Made by a program: the position numbers and the translations under genes. From Siphonodentalium dalli (lineage: Eukaryota > Mollusca > Scaphopoda > Gadilida > Siphonodentaliidae): a stretch of DNA of 64,000 bases. Below the pieces are notes generated by a model. That model saw nothing but the letters and a program-made list of their open reading frames with translations, was not told the origin of the DNA and ran no database searches. The DNA lies in the NCBI GenBank assembly GCA_032622095.1, contig CP136069.1, positions 169,998,394 to 170,062,393 on the forward strand, written 5' to 3'. Numbering within the stretch: position 1 is the stretch's first letter; every line of letters starts with the position of its first letter. Shown here one piece after another: positions 1 through 7,733 of this stretch.

Positions 1-474
1 AAAGCAATACTACGATGCTGTGATGTCGGCGAATGTTTACAGAGATTGGCCTATCTTGAGTCAAGTATATCTTCTCATTTCTCTCAAAAATATATTGAAT
101 TATTTATTAAATTCAAAACATTTTTTCTCATTGAAAAAATATCTGATTTTTGGACATTTGGTGGTGATCAACACCATTTAGATATAGATTTAGGAACTTT
201 TGATGAACATGACTATATTCATTATACAAAGTATGAAGATCATTTTCCTCTTGCTGGGGGAACTTTTGAATCAGATCCTAGGATCTATGGGTATTTGTTA
301 ACAAAAACAATGTCAACATATGCAAAAATTCAAAACATTTTGGGGGATGATTTTTTTATTTACAGAACAAAGTACAGAAGAATAGAAGACTATGATAATT
401 GGATTATTGAAATGTATGGAAATGTTTACAGCTTTGGAGATTTCTCTTTAAGAACTAAATTCACACGTCGTTAA
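1..474 (+). CDS. Partial unknown Polinton protein, C-terminal part
   Basis: The frame is open from the first base of the window to a TAA at 472-474, so this is the 3' part of a gene that starts outside. About 157 residues are visible, rich in aromatic and acidic residues (for example GGDQHHLDIDLGTFDEHDY). No catalytic motif or domain is recognised. It is in the same orientation as the twelve or so following genes and ends 33 nt before the packaging ATPase, so it very likely belongs to the same Polinton/Maverick element. It could be the tail of a gene downstream of polymerase B or a lineage-specific gene. The first possible internal start in this frame is a TTG at 46, which I do not believe is a real start. 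Confidence 0.6.
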   Translation, partial: KAILRCCDVGECLQRLAYLESSISSHFSQKYIELFIKFKTFFLIEKISDFWTFGGDQHHLDIDLGTFDEHDYIHYTKYEDHFPLAGGTFESDPRIYGYLLTKTMSTYAKIQNILGDDFFIYRTKYRRIEDYDNWIIEMYGNVYSFGDFSLRTKFTRR

Positions 475-507
475 GTTCACTCTCTGATTAGACATCAAAG
501 TGACAAC

Positions 508-1158
508 ATGGAAGAATCTTTACTTTTCCAACATCCGTGTAATTTCTTTATCAGCGGACCTAGTGGATCAGGTAAAACAGAATTTGTTAAAAAAGTTATT
601 GAATTTAAACACGATTTATTCCAAACACCACCAAAGAAAATAGTTTGGTGTTACAAAGAATGGCAAGACACATACAATCGTATAAAAGAAATTGATAACG
701 TTAAGTTTATCGATGGTATTCCAGACGATGATGAGGAAATTGTATCAGATAAATCATTTCCTCATCTTGTTGTTTTCGATGACATGATGGGGGAACAAGA
801 TGAAGACAAAATAATGCTTTGGTTTACTAGAAAAGGTCATCATCGAAATGCTTCAATAATTTACATTACTCAAAACATGTTCCAAAAATCAAAAAGTAGC
901 AGAACTATAAGTTTGAATGCACACTACATGGTTTTATTTCAAAGCGTTCGAGATAAAAATCAAATAAAAGTTTTGGCTCATCAAATGCAAACCAATCATT
1001 TGAAACAAGCATACGAAGATGCAACTTCAATAAATCATGGATATATTTTAGTAGATTTTCATCCTAGAACAGAAAATTATTTGCGAATTAGAACTGATAT
1101 TTTCCATAAATGGTTGACAGCTAATGACCGAGGTCCTGTCATATATTCAAAAGTATAA
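508..1158 (+). CDS. A32/FtsK-HerA-like DNA packaging ATPase (Polinton)
   Basis: The 216-residue product is a P-loop ATPase of the kind that pumps DNA into capsids in Polintons, adintoviruses and poxvirus A32 relatives. Walker A GPSGSGKT is at residues 17-24, Walker B HLVVFDD at about 86-92 with two adjacent acids, and a sensor-like ITQN at about 120-123. The size fits the family, which is usually a little over 200 residues. The ATG at 508 places the P loop close to the N terminus, as expected. It heads the tightly packed co-directional block that includes capsid and protease genes, which supports a virion packaging role. The ORF is intact, with no missing motif. Confidence 0.9.
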   Translation: MEESLLFQHPCNFFISGPSGSGKTEFVKKVIEFKHDLFQTPPKKIVWCYKEWQDTYNRIKEIDNVKFIDGIPDDDEEIVSDKSFPHLVVFDDMMGEQDEDKIMLWFTRKGHHRNASIIYITQNMFQKSKSSRTISLNAHYMVLFQSVRDKNQIKVLAHQMQTNHLKQAYEDATSINHGYILVDFHPRTENYLRIRTDIFHKWLTANDRGPVIYSKV

Positions 1159-1192
1159 ATTCAGTTGTTGTTATTTTTTTCATTTTAGAACC

Positions 1193-1429
1193 ATGTCGTC
1201 CACCGAGATGTTTAGTCGTGATGAACTGTCACAAATTATAAATTTCTTCACTTTTGCAGCTGAATTATTTCTTGAAAATGATTGGAAATTACCATCACAG
1301 ACAAAAAAGTTTTTTCAGAGAAATAAAAATGTTCTTAAAAAAATCTCTGATCGATCAACTGATATGGAAACAAAACGCGTATTAATTTTACAAATTAATG
1401 TGGTAGTGGGTTTCTTGGAGGAGTTTTAA
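1193..1429 (+). CDS. Small Polinton protein, possible frameshift donor ORF
   Basis: A 78-codon ORF starts at ATG 1193. The frame is open further upstream, but those codons overlap the ATPase gene and this is the first ATG outside the overlap. The product is helical and mixed-charge (starts MSSTEMFSRDELSQ, ends VVVGFLEEF), and I do not recognise a family. Its last 28 nt overlap an ATG-less ORF in the -1 frame. The heptamer G GGT TTC, in the correct X_XXY_YYZ register, lies in the overlap at 1408-1414. A pyrimidine-rich tract ending in AG lies just before the ATG (about 1163-1188) and resembles a 3' splice site. It could be a stand-alone protein, the N-terminal part of a frameshift product, or a downstream exon. 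Confidence 0.55.
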   Translation: MSSTEMFSRDELSQIINFFTFAAELFLENDWKLPSQTKKFFQRNKNVLKKISDRSTDMETKRVLILQINVVVGFLEEF

Positions 1430-1782
1430 TTAGAAGTCTTTTGAAAAATTCATTTGAACAAACTGGTAGACAATCTAAAAGTAAATCAAAGGTTTCTCCA
1501 AAACGTTCAAAGATTACTCGGAAGCAAACACAACAAAGAGGTAATCAAAAAGAATCTAAACGTAAAACAAAGCTTTCTCTAAATCATTCAAAGTTTACAC
1601 CGATGCAAACTCAACAAAATCAACATTCTAAATTTACACCTATACCTTCTCAGCAGAACCCTCAACATCAACCGTTACAAAAAAAACCAGTTATTGATCT
1701 TGAATTTTCAAAATTTATGCCGTTGTCTGATGCATCGAAATCTGCATTCGAAGCTTTAGAATGGTTCAATCCGAAAAGATAA
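1399..1782 (+). CDS. ATG-less Lys/Gln/Ser-rich ORF in the -1 frame
   Basis: The ORF runs from just after a TAA (1396-1398) to TAA 1780-1782 and has no ATG in its first 60 or so codons. The N-terminal stretch contains a glycine/hydrophobic patch (SGFLGGVLIRSLL). The rest is strongly basic and polar, with an imperfect repeat of the type SKFTPxxxQQN, and it ends with a short aromatic segment (EALEWFNPKR). The composition suggests a DNA-binding or internal virion protein, but no family is recognised. Translation probably depends on the preceding 78-codon ORF, through -1 frameshifting at 1408-1414, or on splicing. A one-base indel that split an originally continuous gene is the plain alternative. 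Confidence 0.5.
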   Translation, partial: CGSGFLGGVLIRSLLKNSFEQTGRQSKSKSKVSPKRSKITRKQTQQRGNQKESKRKTKLSLNHSKFTPMQTQQNQHSKFTPIPSQQNPQHQPLQKKPVIDLEFSKFMPLSDASKSAFEALEWFNPKR

Positions 1783-1838
1783 AAGATGAAACATATAATT
1801 TTTCTGCTCATTTTGAGACAACTACTTAGACTGTGAAG

Positions 1839-1895
1839 ATGCCTTCAAAAACTAAGAGCCGGAAAGCACCGCTGATAAAAAATATGATGAGTTGA
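1839..1895 (+). CDS. Short ATG leader ORF before the QKGGFL gene
   Basis: An 18-codon ORF starts at ATG 1839, encodes a basic peptide (MPSKTKSRKAPL...) and stops at TGA 1893-1895. Its end overlaps an open -1 frame that has no ATG of its own before 1904. The heptamer A AAA AAT at 1877-1883 is in the X_XXY_YYZ register of this ORF. The basic start looks like a natural N terminus for the following gene. The six-A run is also a classic site for mutation or sequencing indels, so a simple frameshift is possible. Confidence 0.4.
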   Translation: MPSKTKSRKAPLIKNMMS

Positions 1896-1903
1896 TTGTT
1901 GCA

Positions 1904-2200
1904 ATGAGTAAAGTTCCATCTGCATATAAAAAGAAAATGATCAACGATGCTCCGAAACAAGTGATGGATTGCATTTCAGAATGTTGTCAAAATCTTTTAA
2001 AAGGTAATGTAAAACTGAATGAAGCTCAGAACCGCAAGTTACATTCGAAGCGTAAACATATCAGATATCTTGCAGACAAGAACAAACCTTTGCAACAAAA
2101 GAAGAAAATTTTGAATCAAAAAGGTGGCTTTTTACCATTATTATTTCTTGCTCCATTGATTAGCAAAACATTAGGTGCAGTTGTTAAAAATATTTTGTAA
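1904..2200 (+). CDS. Polinton-conserved small basic protein with hydrophobic C-tail
   Basis: From ATG 1904 the product is 98 residues, but the same frame is open back to 1856 and probably codes there too. It matches a small protein typical of animal Polintons: a helical segment with CISECCQNLLKGN, a Lys/Arg-rich middle, then QKGGFLPLLFL leading into a hydrophobic tail. From memory of related elements, the basic part plus amphipathic tail resembles adenovirus-type internal virion proteins, but the exact role is not known. Family members normally extend upstream of residue 1 here, which supports a start in the other frame (ATG 1839) and a frameshift of some kind near 1877-1883. The element's neighbours are intact. 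Confidence 0.6.
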   Translation: MSKVPSAYKKKMINDAPKQVMDCISECCQNLLKGNVKLNEAQNRKLHSKRKHIRYLADKNKPLQQKKKILNQKGGFLPLLFLAPLISKTLGAVVKNIL

Positions 2201-2220
2201 AAACTAAATCTCAAATAAAT

Positions 2221-2928
2221 ATGAAGAAAATGGTTATTGTACCATTCAGAATGTTGGAAGATTTCAAACAATGGGAAATGTCAGAAATGAATAAACCTCA
2301 ATTACCTCCTGATCCTGCAATTTCAAATGTTTCAGATTCTTACAAAGAATTGAAATCAGTTTATGATAAAAATATTTCTGAATCAGAAAAGTCACAGTTA
2401 TTTGGAGAAAATTTGTACAAATTGAAAACTTCACAAAAATCTTTAAATTCAAAATTCAGATTACCTGAACAAAAGTTATCTGAAAACTTTGGGAAAATGA
2501 GTGACCATATATTGGAAAGTGTGCCATCTAAATTTCGTGGTAAAGCACAACAAATTTTATCATTGTTGTCAACTAATCCTAAACTTAGATGGGATGATCG
2601 TGGACAATTAATTTATGGAACAGAAACAGTTACTGGATCAAATATAATTGATTTGATAAACGATGTTGTTCGTCACCGAAAAGGTTTTAACCCAGTTGGT
2701 TATGAAACATTCCTACGTGGATTGGGGGAACTTAATATACCACAAGATTATGTAGGTAACAGGGATCGATGGCTGTGGATGCAAAGACATTTAAAAGGTC
2801 ACACTGGTGATGAGTTTCATACACCTCATGCAACTCCTATCAGTGGCAAGTCAAGAAAACGTTCAGTTGATATTTTAACACCAGAAACCAGAAAAACTAT
2901 TTTGAAAGGATGGTCCTCACTTACATAA
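2221..2928 (+). CDS. Polinton-conserved protein upstream of the integrase
   Basis: The 235-residue product belongs to a family regularly found next to the integrase in animal Polintons. The visible signature has three parts: an N-terminal hydrophobic start (MKKMVIVPFRMLEDF), a charged, probably coiled region to about residue 100, and a compact domain containing VPSKFRGKAQQIL, then LRWDDRGQLIYG, then SNIIDLINDVVRHR. The last of these pairs with a FNPVGYETFL-type segment. No enzymatic motif is visible and the function is unknown. The start ATG 2221 follows the previous stop by about 20 nt. The 3' end overlaps the integrase ATG by 19 nt, so the two are probably expressed from one transcript. Confidence 0.7.
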   Translation: MKKMVIVPFRMLEDFKQWEMSEMNKPQLPPDPAISNVSDSYKELKSVYDKNISESEKSQLFGENLYKLKTSQKSLNSKFRLPEQKLSENFGKMSDHILESVPSKFRGKAQQILSLLSTNPKLRWDDRGQLIYGTETVTGSNIIDLINDVVRHRKGFNPVGYETFLRGLGELNIPQDYVGNRDRWLWMQRHLKGHTGDEFHTPHATPISGKSRKRSVDILTPETRKTILKGWSSLT

Positions 2929-4004
2929 AATTTGACAAACTTCTAACTGAAATTTACTACAATCCAAAAGAAGTTGGTGGTTTCAGTGGAGCAAATCAAC
3001 TTTTTAAAAATGCAAAAGAAACAAATAACAAAATTAAACTTTCAGATGTTAAAAAATGGTTACAATGGCAAAAAACATATACTTTGCACAAACCAATTGT
3101 TCGGAAATTTCGCAGACGTAAAACTATTGTTGCAGGAATTGATATTCAGTGGCAAGCTGATCTGGCAGATTTGCAAACTTTGCAAAAGCACAATGACAAT
3201 TACAGATATTTACTTTGTGTTATTGATGTGTTCTCAAAATTTGCATGGGTTGAAAAAATTAAAGATAAAACTGGTAAAACTTTAGTTAAAACATTTCAGA
3301 AAATTCTAAAATCATCAAAACGAAAACCAGCTTCATTTCAATCTGACAAAGGTTCAGAATTCAAAAATAAATTATTTTTACAATTTTTGAAATCTAAGAA
3401 AATTCATTTTTTCACAACAGAGAATCCAGAGACAAAAGCAAGTATAGTTGAACGTTTTCAACGGACATTGAAAACAAAGATGTGGAAATATTTTACACAT
3501 AATCAAACTTTGAAATACGTTGATGTTTTGCACGATTTTGTGAATTCTTACAACAAAAGTTTTCATAGAAGTATTAAGATGGCACCAGTTTTAGTAACTC
3601 GAGAAAATGAAATTGAAGTTTCCAGAAATCTTTATGGAAAGTTAAAAACGAAAAAAGATAAGATGTTGAAAGTTGGAGATTTTGTTAGAATAAATAAAAC
3701 AAAGAGAACTTTTGATAAAGGATATCTTCCAAATTGGACAAAAGAAATTTTCAAAATTAGTAGAGTTTGTAAAAGTACACCATTAACTTACAAATTAGTA
3801 GATTTAGATGGTGAAAACATCGCAGGATCATTTTATGGTAAAGAAATTCAACATATAAAAGATAATAAAGTTTACGAAATTGAATCAGTTGTTGGTAAAC
3901 GTTCAAGAAAAGTTGCTGGTAAATCAGTTAGAGAAATTAAAGTTCATTGGGCTGGTTATCCTAAAAAATTTGACAGTTGGATACCTGCCACAAATTTGGT
4001 ATAA
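2910..4004 (+). CDS. Polinton retroviral-type DDE integrase with chromodomain
   Basis: The 364-residue integrase would join the element's ends to host DNA. The catalytic triad is D84 (WQADLADLQ), D146 (QSDKGSEF) and E181 (KASIVERFQRTLK), giving a D,D35E-like spacing. The N-terminal part carries the Polinton hallmark WLQWQKTYTLHKP (about 50-62). Residues about 322-364 form a chromodomain-like tail (VHWAGYPKKFDSWIP), which in related elements steers insertion to particular chromatin. The ATG at 2910 overlaps the preceding gene by 19 nt. All key residues are present and the frame is intact, so the gene could still be functional. Confidence 0.93.
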   Translation: MVLTYIKFDKLLTEIYYNPKEVGGFSGANQLFKNAKETNNKIKLSDVKKWLQWQKTYTLHKPIVRKFRRRKTIVAGIDIQWQADLADLQTLQKHNDNYRYLLCVIDVFSKFAWVEKIKDKTGKTLVKTFQKILKSSKRKPASFQSDKGSEFKNKLFLQFLKSKKIHFFTTENPETKASIVERFQRTLKTKMWKYFTHNQTLKYVDVLHDFVNSYNKSFHRSIKMAPVLVTRENEIEVSRNLYGKLKTKKDKMLKVGDFVRINKTKRTFDKGYLPNWTKEIFKISRVCKSTPLTYKLVDLDGENIAGSFYGKEIQHIKDNKVYEIESVVGKRSRKVAGKSVREIKVHWAGYPKKFDSWIPATNLV

Positions 4005-4014
4005 AACTTTTAAC

Positions 4015-4278
4015 ATGTCTCAAAATGGTTCAGTTGGTCTCGATGCTCCATCACAATTTCAAATCTGTGGAGAAAAAATTGCAAAAAATCAAGTAACATA
4101 TTTTACACAAATTATTATAATTGTTGGTATAATCGCTACAGCAATTGTTCATTTAAGTTTACAAAGTGAAAATAACGAACTGTGGTTAATTTTACTCAGT
4201 AGTTCTTTGGGGTACATTTTACCAACACCGCGTTTGAAATATTTGAAAAATCAGTCGGCAGAAATTTTGAAAGTATGA
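4015..4278 (+). CDS. Small two-TM Polinton membrane protein
   Basis: An 87-residue product starts at ATG 4015, 10 nt after the integrase stop. The same frame is open upstream inside the integrase gene, but the first ATG outside it fits the family. Segment FQICGEKI is followed by a hydrophobic helix at about residues 30-48 and a second at about 56-69 ending in LGYILPTPRLK. This pattern is typical of a small conserved Polinton/adintovirus protein of unknown role, probably membrane-inserted. Its stop overlaps the next start as ATGA (4275-4278), a sign of coupled translation or very compact packing. Confidence 0.7.
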   Translation: MSQNGSVGLDAPSQFQICGEKIAKNQVTYFTQIIIIVGIIATAIVHLSLQSENNELWLILLSSSLGYILPTPRLKYLKNQSAEILKV

Positions 4279-5126
4279 ATCCTTTCTACATTACAATTCC
4301 GAGCGACAGTTCGATGGTAATGTATCCAAACAATACTCAATGTTGTTTTACTGTACAATTACCAAAACCAGTTCAAATTGATAAAGAAAAATGGGAAGTT
4401 GCATTAGCCGAACTGATAACACCTTCAGAAACATACAATGTTACAGGGGATTCGTGTAAATTCAATTTGATTACAACTGATGCAATATTACTGTCTGTTC
4501 TTCAAAATCGTTTTGAAGAAAAGATATTTAGGAGACCTGATGGCGTTCATGCACTTGAAATACAGATACAAAATGGTTCGTATACCTCTGCGACAGATTT
4601 AGTTGATACAATGCAAGATGTAATTGATAAAACACTTGGAGAAGCAATGCAAAACGAATACGGATTTCACATCGGGTACTCAAAAGGTACAAAACGTGTG
4701 AAAATTATTCGCAAGAGTTTAAGTAACACAAAACTAGGAATTGAATTACCACAATGTCTTTTGCACAAGTTGGGTTACAAAACTGAAAACGCTTCTGAAG
4801 ATTTTTATTCAAATAATAGATTTCCGTTTGGTGTAGATTTGAATGTTGGTCATAATCTAATGTTTGTTTATTCTGATATTGCCGATTACACATTTGTTGG
4901 AAATGTTGAAGTACAAATTTTACGAGTTGTTTCTTTCAGAAGTAAAAGAGATATCGACGGATTACATGTAAAACATGAATTTTTAAATTTACATTATGTT
5001 CCAGTTTCAAAGTCATACTTTGACAAAATTAGTGTAAATATAAGTGGCGACACAGGAAAATCAATTCAGTTTATCGGTGGTAAGTCTTTGGTGAAGCTAC
5101 ATTTCAGAAAACGAGAGGAGTTCTAA
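4275..5126 (+). CDS. Penton-like minor capsid protein (single jelly roll)
   Basis: The 283-residue product matches the Polinton minor capsid protein that forms the vertex capsomer, comparable to the adenovirus penton base. The N-terminal signature is PFYITIPSDSS followed by FPxN-like YPNNTQ and then KEKWEVALAELI, which is diagnostic of this family in animal Polintons. The rest is rich in beta strands, with a late segment LHYVPVSKSYFDKISVNI and the closing GKSLVKLHFRK. The ATG overlaps the previous stop by 4 nt. The next gene starts 6 nt after this stop. The ORF is intact and its length is as expected. Confidence 0.88.
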   Translation: MNPFYITIPSDSSMVMYPNNTQCCFTVQLPKPVQIDKEKWEVALAELITPSETYNVTGDSCKFNLITTDAILLSVLQNRFEEKIFRRPDGVHALEIQIQNGSYTSATDLVDTMQDVIDKTLGEAMQNEYGFHIGYSKGTKRVKIIRKSLSNTKLGIELPQCLLHKLGYKTENASEDFYSNNRFPFGVDLNVGHNLMFVYSDIADYTFVGNVEVQILRVVSFRSKRDIDGLHVKHEFLNLHYVPVSKSYFDKISVNISGDTGKSIQFIGGKSLVKLHFRKREEF

Positions 5127-5131
5127 AAACA

Positions 5132-5506
5132 ATGTTCCCCGTGTATAGAGGCGTACCACGGCAATATGGTAATGGTATTGGTTCAATTTTCAAATCAGTT
5201 ATGAGATCTGCTATACCATTTCTAAAACCGCTTGGTCGGACAGCTTTACAACTTGCGAAAAAACACACTTTTGGTGTTGCAGATGAAATTATTAATCAAG
5301 GTAAAAGTCCGAAAGAAGCGTTGATGTCTGAAGGTAAAAAAGCTTTAAAATCTTTTGGCACACAAGCTAAAAATCAAATTTTGAACTCGAGAAAAAAACC
5401 TAGAAAAAGAGTAGCGACTTCAAAAATGAATCATTCAGCTGTCAAACGCCGAAAAAGTCAGTCGAAAAATCATCCTAGCAGTCGAGCTCTTGATATTTTT
5501 GATTAA
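5132..5506 (+). CDS. pX/pVI-like basic internal virion protein
   Basis: The 124-residue product starts with a short YRGVPRQYGNGIGS motif and an amphipathic hydrophobic segment (FKSVMRSAIPFLKPLGR). It continues with a helix containing a DEIINQGKSPKEALMSEG-type stretch and ends in a very Lys/Arg-rich tail. This architecture is standard for the small gene between the penton and hexon genes of Polintons and adintoviruses. It is compared with adenovirus core or cement proteins that coat DNA and disturb membranes. The latter roles are inferred from the family and not visible here. It lies between the two capsid genes with gaps of 5 and 2 nt. Confidence 0.8.
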   Translation: MFPVYRGVPRQYGNGIGSIFKSVMRSAIPFLKPLGRTALQLAKKHTFGVADEIINQGKSPKEALMSEGKKALKSFGTQAKNQILNSRKKPRKRVATSKMNHSAVKRRKSQSKNHPSSRALDIFD

Positions 5507-5508
5507 TC

Positions 5509-6813
5509 ATGGCACAAATGGTAAATGGATCATGCGAATGCAATAAATCGGAACTTGATATAACACATGTTCCACCAACGGTGGCTACAATGTCAGAATC
5601 GCAGTGGATCGAAAATCATCCTATTGCACCGCTGAATAATTCTGCTCCGATAGAGTTTGTCATACCATCTCAAACCGAAAAGTGGACAGATATTAATCAA
5701 TCTTATCTTTATGTGAAATTCAAAATTACAAAAAAAGATGGAACTAATTTGGTAGCTGCTACGGAATTAGCACCTGTTAACAATTTCTTTCATAGCATGT
5801 TCAGCAGTATCGATGTTTACTTGAACAACAAATTGATAACTTCGAATTCTGACACTTACCCATACCGAGCATATTTCGAAAATCTGTTGGGATACTCTCA
5901 AGAATATAAAGATAATCAATTAGCAAATTTAGAAATGTGGTATGGCGATACAGCAGAACAATTTGAAGAGAGCACCAAAGGTGGTGCTAATGCTGGATTA
6001 ACTTCTAGAGAAAGTTTGATCACTGGTAGTAAATTTGTTGAACTATGCGGACGCTTACACACCGATCTGTTTCTTCAAGAAAAATATTTACCAAATGGAA
6101 TTGAAATTCGTATCAGATTAAACAGATCACCATCAAAATTTTGCCTCATTGGCTCCGAGGATGGACAAATTGTTTTCGAATCAGCAGTGTTCCATGTCAG
6201 AACAGTTAGTCTCTTTCCAGCGGTCTCAAATAAATTAAATCAAGAAATTGCCCAGTCAAAAATGAAACTACCTATCAGACGAGTAGAAATAAAAACTTTC
6301 ACAATTAGTACTGGACTTAGATCAAAAATTGAAGACCACTTATTTCAAGGACAATTACCAAAGAGACTTTTTATTGCGTTGGTCGAAAATAAAGATATGA
6401 ATGGAGATTTGGGTACCAATCCATTCCACTTCAAACATTTCAGTTTGAATAAATTGGAAGTTAGTCAAGACGGTCATACAATACATAACCGTCCATTTGA
6501 ACCAAACTTCGCAACAAAACAATGTCTCAGATCATATTTATCTTTGTATCAATCTTTAGGAATGTTTGGTGTTAACAAATCAATTGGCATTAATTTAAAA
6601 GAATATATGAATGGATATTGTTTGTGGGGTTTCGACTTGACACCGGACCAAGGAAGTGACGAGGGACATCTACATCCTATAAAGACAGGGAACCTGCGTT
6701 TGGAGCTTCAGTTCTTGACAGCTCTCACTACAGCCGTCAACGTTTTGGTGTATGCTGAATTCGACAGTGAAATAGAGATCACAGCTTTGAGAGAAGTGCT
6801 TACTGACTATTAG
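5509..6813 (+). CDS. Hexon-like major capsid protein (double jelly roll)
   Basis: The 434-residue product is the Polinton major capsid protein, whose trimers build the icosahedral shell. Recognition rests on the N-terminal region with a PPTVATMSESQW stretch, then IEFVIPSQTEKWTDINQSYL and VNNFFHSMFSSIDVYLN, then SNSDTYPYRAYFENLLGY. These segments are conserved in the family across animals. The second half contains FHVRTVSLFPAV, RVEIKTFTISTG and the late YCLWGFDLTPD segment. The length matches the usual 430-650 range at its short end. The ATG begins 2 nt after the preceding stop. The reading frame is intact and no key block is missing. Confidence 0.92.
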   Translation: MAQMVNGSCECNKSELDITHVPPTVATMSESQWIENHPIAPLNNSAPIEFVIPSQTEKWTDINQSYLYVKFKITKKDGTNLVAATELAPVNNFFHSMFSSIDVYLNNKLITSNSDTYPYRAYFENLLGYSQEYKDNQLANLEMWYGDTAEQFEESTKGGANAGLTSRESLITGSKFVELCGRLHTDLFLQEKYLPNGIEIRIRLNRSPSKFCLIGSEDGQIVFESAVFHVRTVSLFPAVSNKLNQEIAQSKMKLPIRRVEIKTFTISTGLRSKIEDHLFQGQLPKRLFIALVENKDMNGDLGTNPFHFKHFSLNKLEVSQDGHTIHNRPFEPNFATKQCLRSYLSLYQSLGMFGVNKSIGINLKEYMNGYCLWGFDLTPDQGSDEGHLHPIKTGNLRLELQFLTALTTAVNVLVYAEFDSEIEITALREVLTDY

Positions 6814-6814
6814 G

Positions 6815-7273
6815 ATGGAGCTCACAACACAGCTATGGAACTACTATGAAGAATACCAACGTTCACAAAACTTTGCTCCGAGATGGAGCCTGATCTTGGA
6901 CACACTCAACAACTCTATGATTGAAGAACTACAAGAACTTATTCGCAAGGAAGTGTCAGCAAACTGTGAAGGATGTAAAATAGAACATCCTAGTCAACGT
7001 GAACATGTTCTGTGTTTGTTCTCTACAACTGATGATTGGACAAACCAGTTTATCGACTTAGCGCTGATTAAAATTGACATATACAATGTTATGGAAAGAT
7101 GGTTCCCGAAGCTGATGTGGTTAAACCCACACATCAAGGAGAAGTTCGAAGCATTCATCATGTATGATCATCTGAGAAACAATTTGGAGCTCAACCGCAA
7201 AAAATTCGACGCAGAGTGGACTCTGATGTGGTCACAGCGAGTCAAAGAGAATTACAACGATGCAGACAGCTGA
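6815..7273 (+). CDS. Polinton small protein with putative zinc-binding CxxC/H/H/C motif
   Basis: The 152-residue product has a helical N-terminal part and a CEGCKIEHPSQREHVLCL segment (C51, C54, H58, H64, C67) that could bind zinc. The C-terminal half is acidic and aromatic and ends in a charged helix. The CxGCxxxHPSQxxH pattern recurs in small proteins coded next to the protease in related elements, but no function is established that I know of. It starts 1 nt after the capsid gene and its last 14 nt overlap the protease ATG. A role in virion assembly or late regulation is only a guess from position. Confidence 0.6.
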   Translation: MELTTQLWNYYEEYQRSQNFAPRWSLILDTLNNSMIEELQELIRKEVSANCEGCKIEHPSQREHVLCLFSTTDDWTNQFIDLALIKIDIYNVMERWFPKLMWLNPHIKEKFEAFIMYDHLRNNLELNRKKFDAEWTLMWSQRVKENYNDADS

Positions 7274-7733
7274 ACTTCAATATATTCTGGACAATTCCTG
7301 GTTGTGTAAACTTAACACACATGTTTGTGCTAGAGATCTGTTACCAGAGAAGAAACCACAGCATATTCAAGCATATATTGTGAACACGCACTCATCGGAT
7401 CAGCCAGGAGAACACTGGACATTGATGTTATTCAAGGGAAGATCAGCTGTATACTTCGACTCATTTGGACTACCACCACCGAGACGATATATGTTACCAT
7501 TCATAAAAAGGAACTCATCAGCATGGACTATGAATACAACACGATATCAACATCGTGCGACAAATGTGTGTGGATTATATTGTATATTCGCACTCCACCA
7601 CATGATGAAAGGAAAGAGGATGAAAATATTATTCAATTCTCGGGATTTCTTCAAGAATGACAGAACAATAGTTCGATGGTTTGGAAAGCACTATGGTCGA
7701 TTATACAGAAAAGCAAATTTGCTGTTGAATTAA
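7260..7733 (+). CDS. Adenain-like cysteine protease (Polinton maturation protease)
   Basis: The 157-residue product matches the adenovirus-type protease that cleaves capsid precursors. The catalytic set is visible: His52 in GEHW, Asp67 in YFDSFG, the oxyanion-hole Gln97 in RYQH, and the nucleophile Cys104 in NVCGLYC. The spacing H-D-Q-C is as in adenain. The ATG at 7260 overlaps the end of the preceding gene by 14 nt. It is the last gene of the co-directional block, and a polyadenylation-like AATAAA follows at about 7994. The gene is intact. Confidence 0.92.
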   Translation: MQTAELQYILDNSWLCKLNTHVCARDLLPEKKPQHIQAYIVNTHSSDQPGEHWTLMLFKGRSAVYFDSFGLPPPRRYMLPFIKRNSSAWTMNTTRYQHRATNVCGLYCIFALHHMMKGKRMKILFNSRDFFKNDRTIVRWFGKHYGRLYRKANLLLN

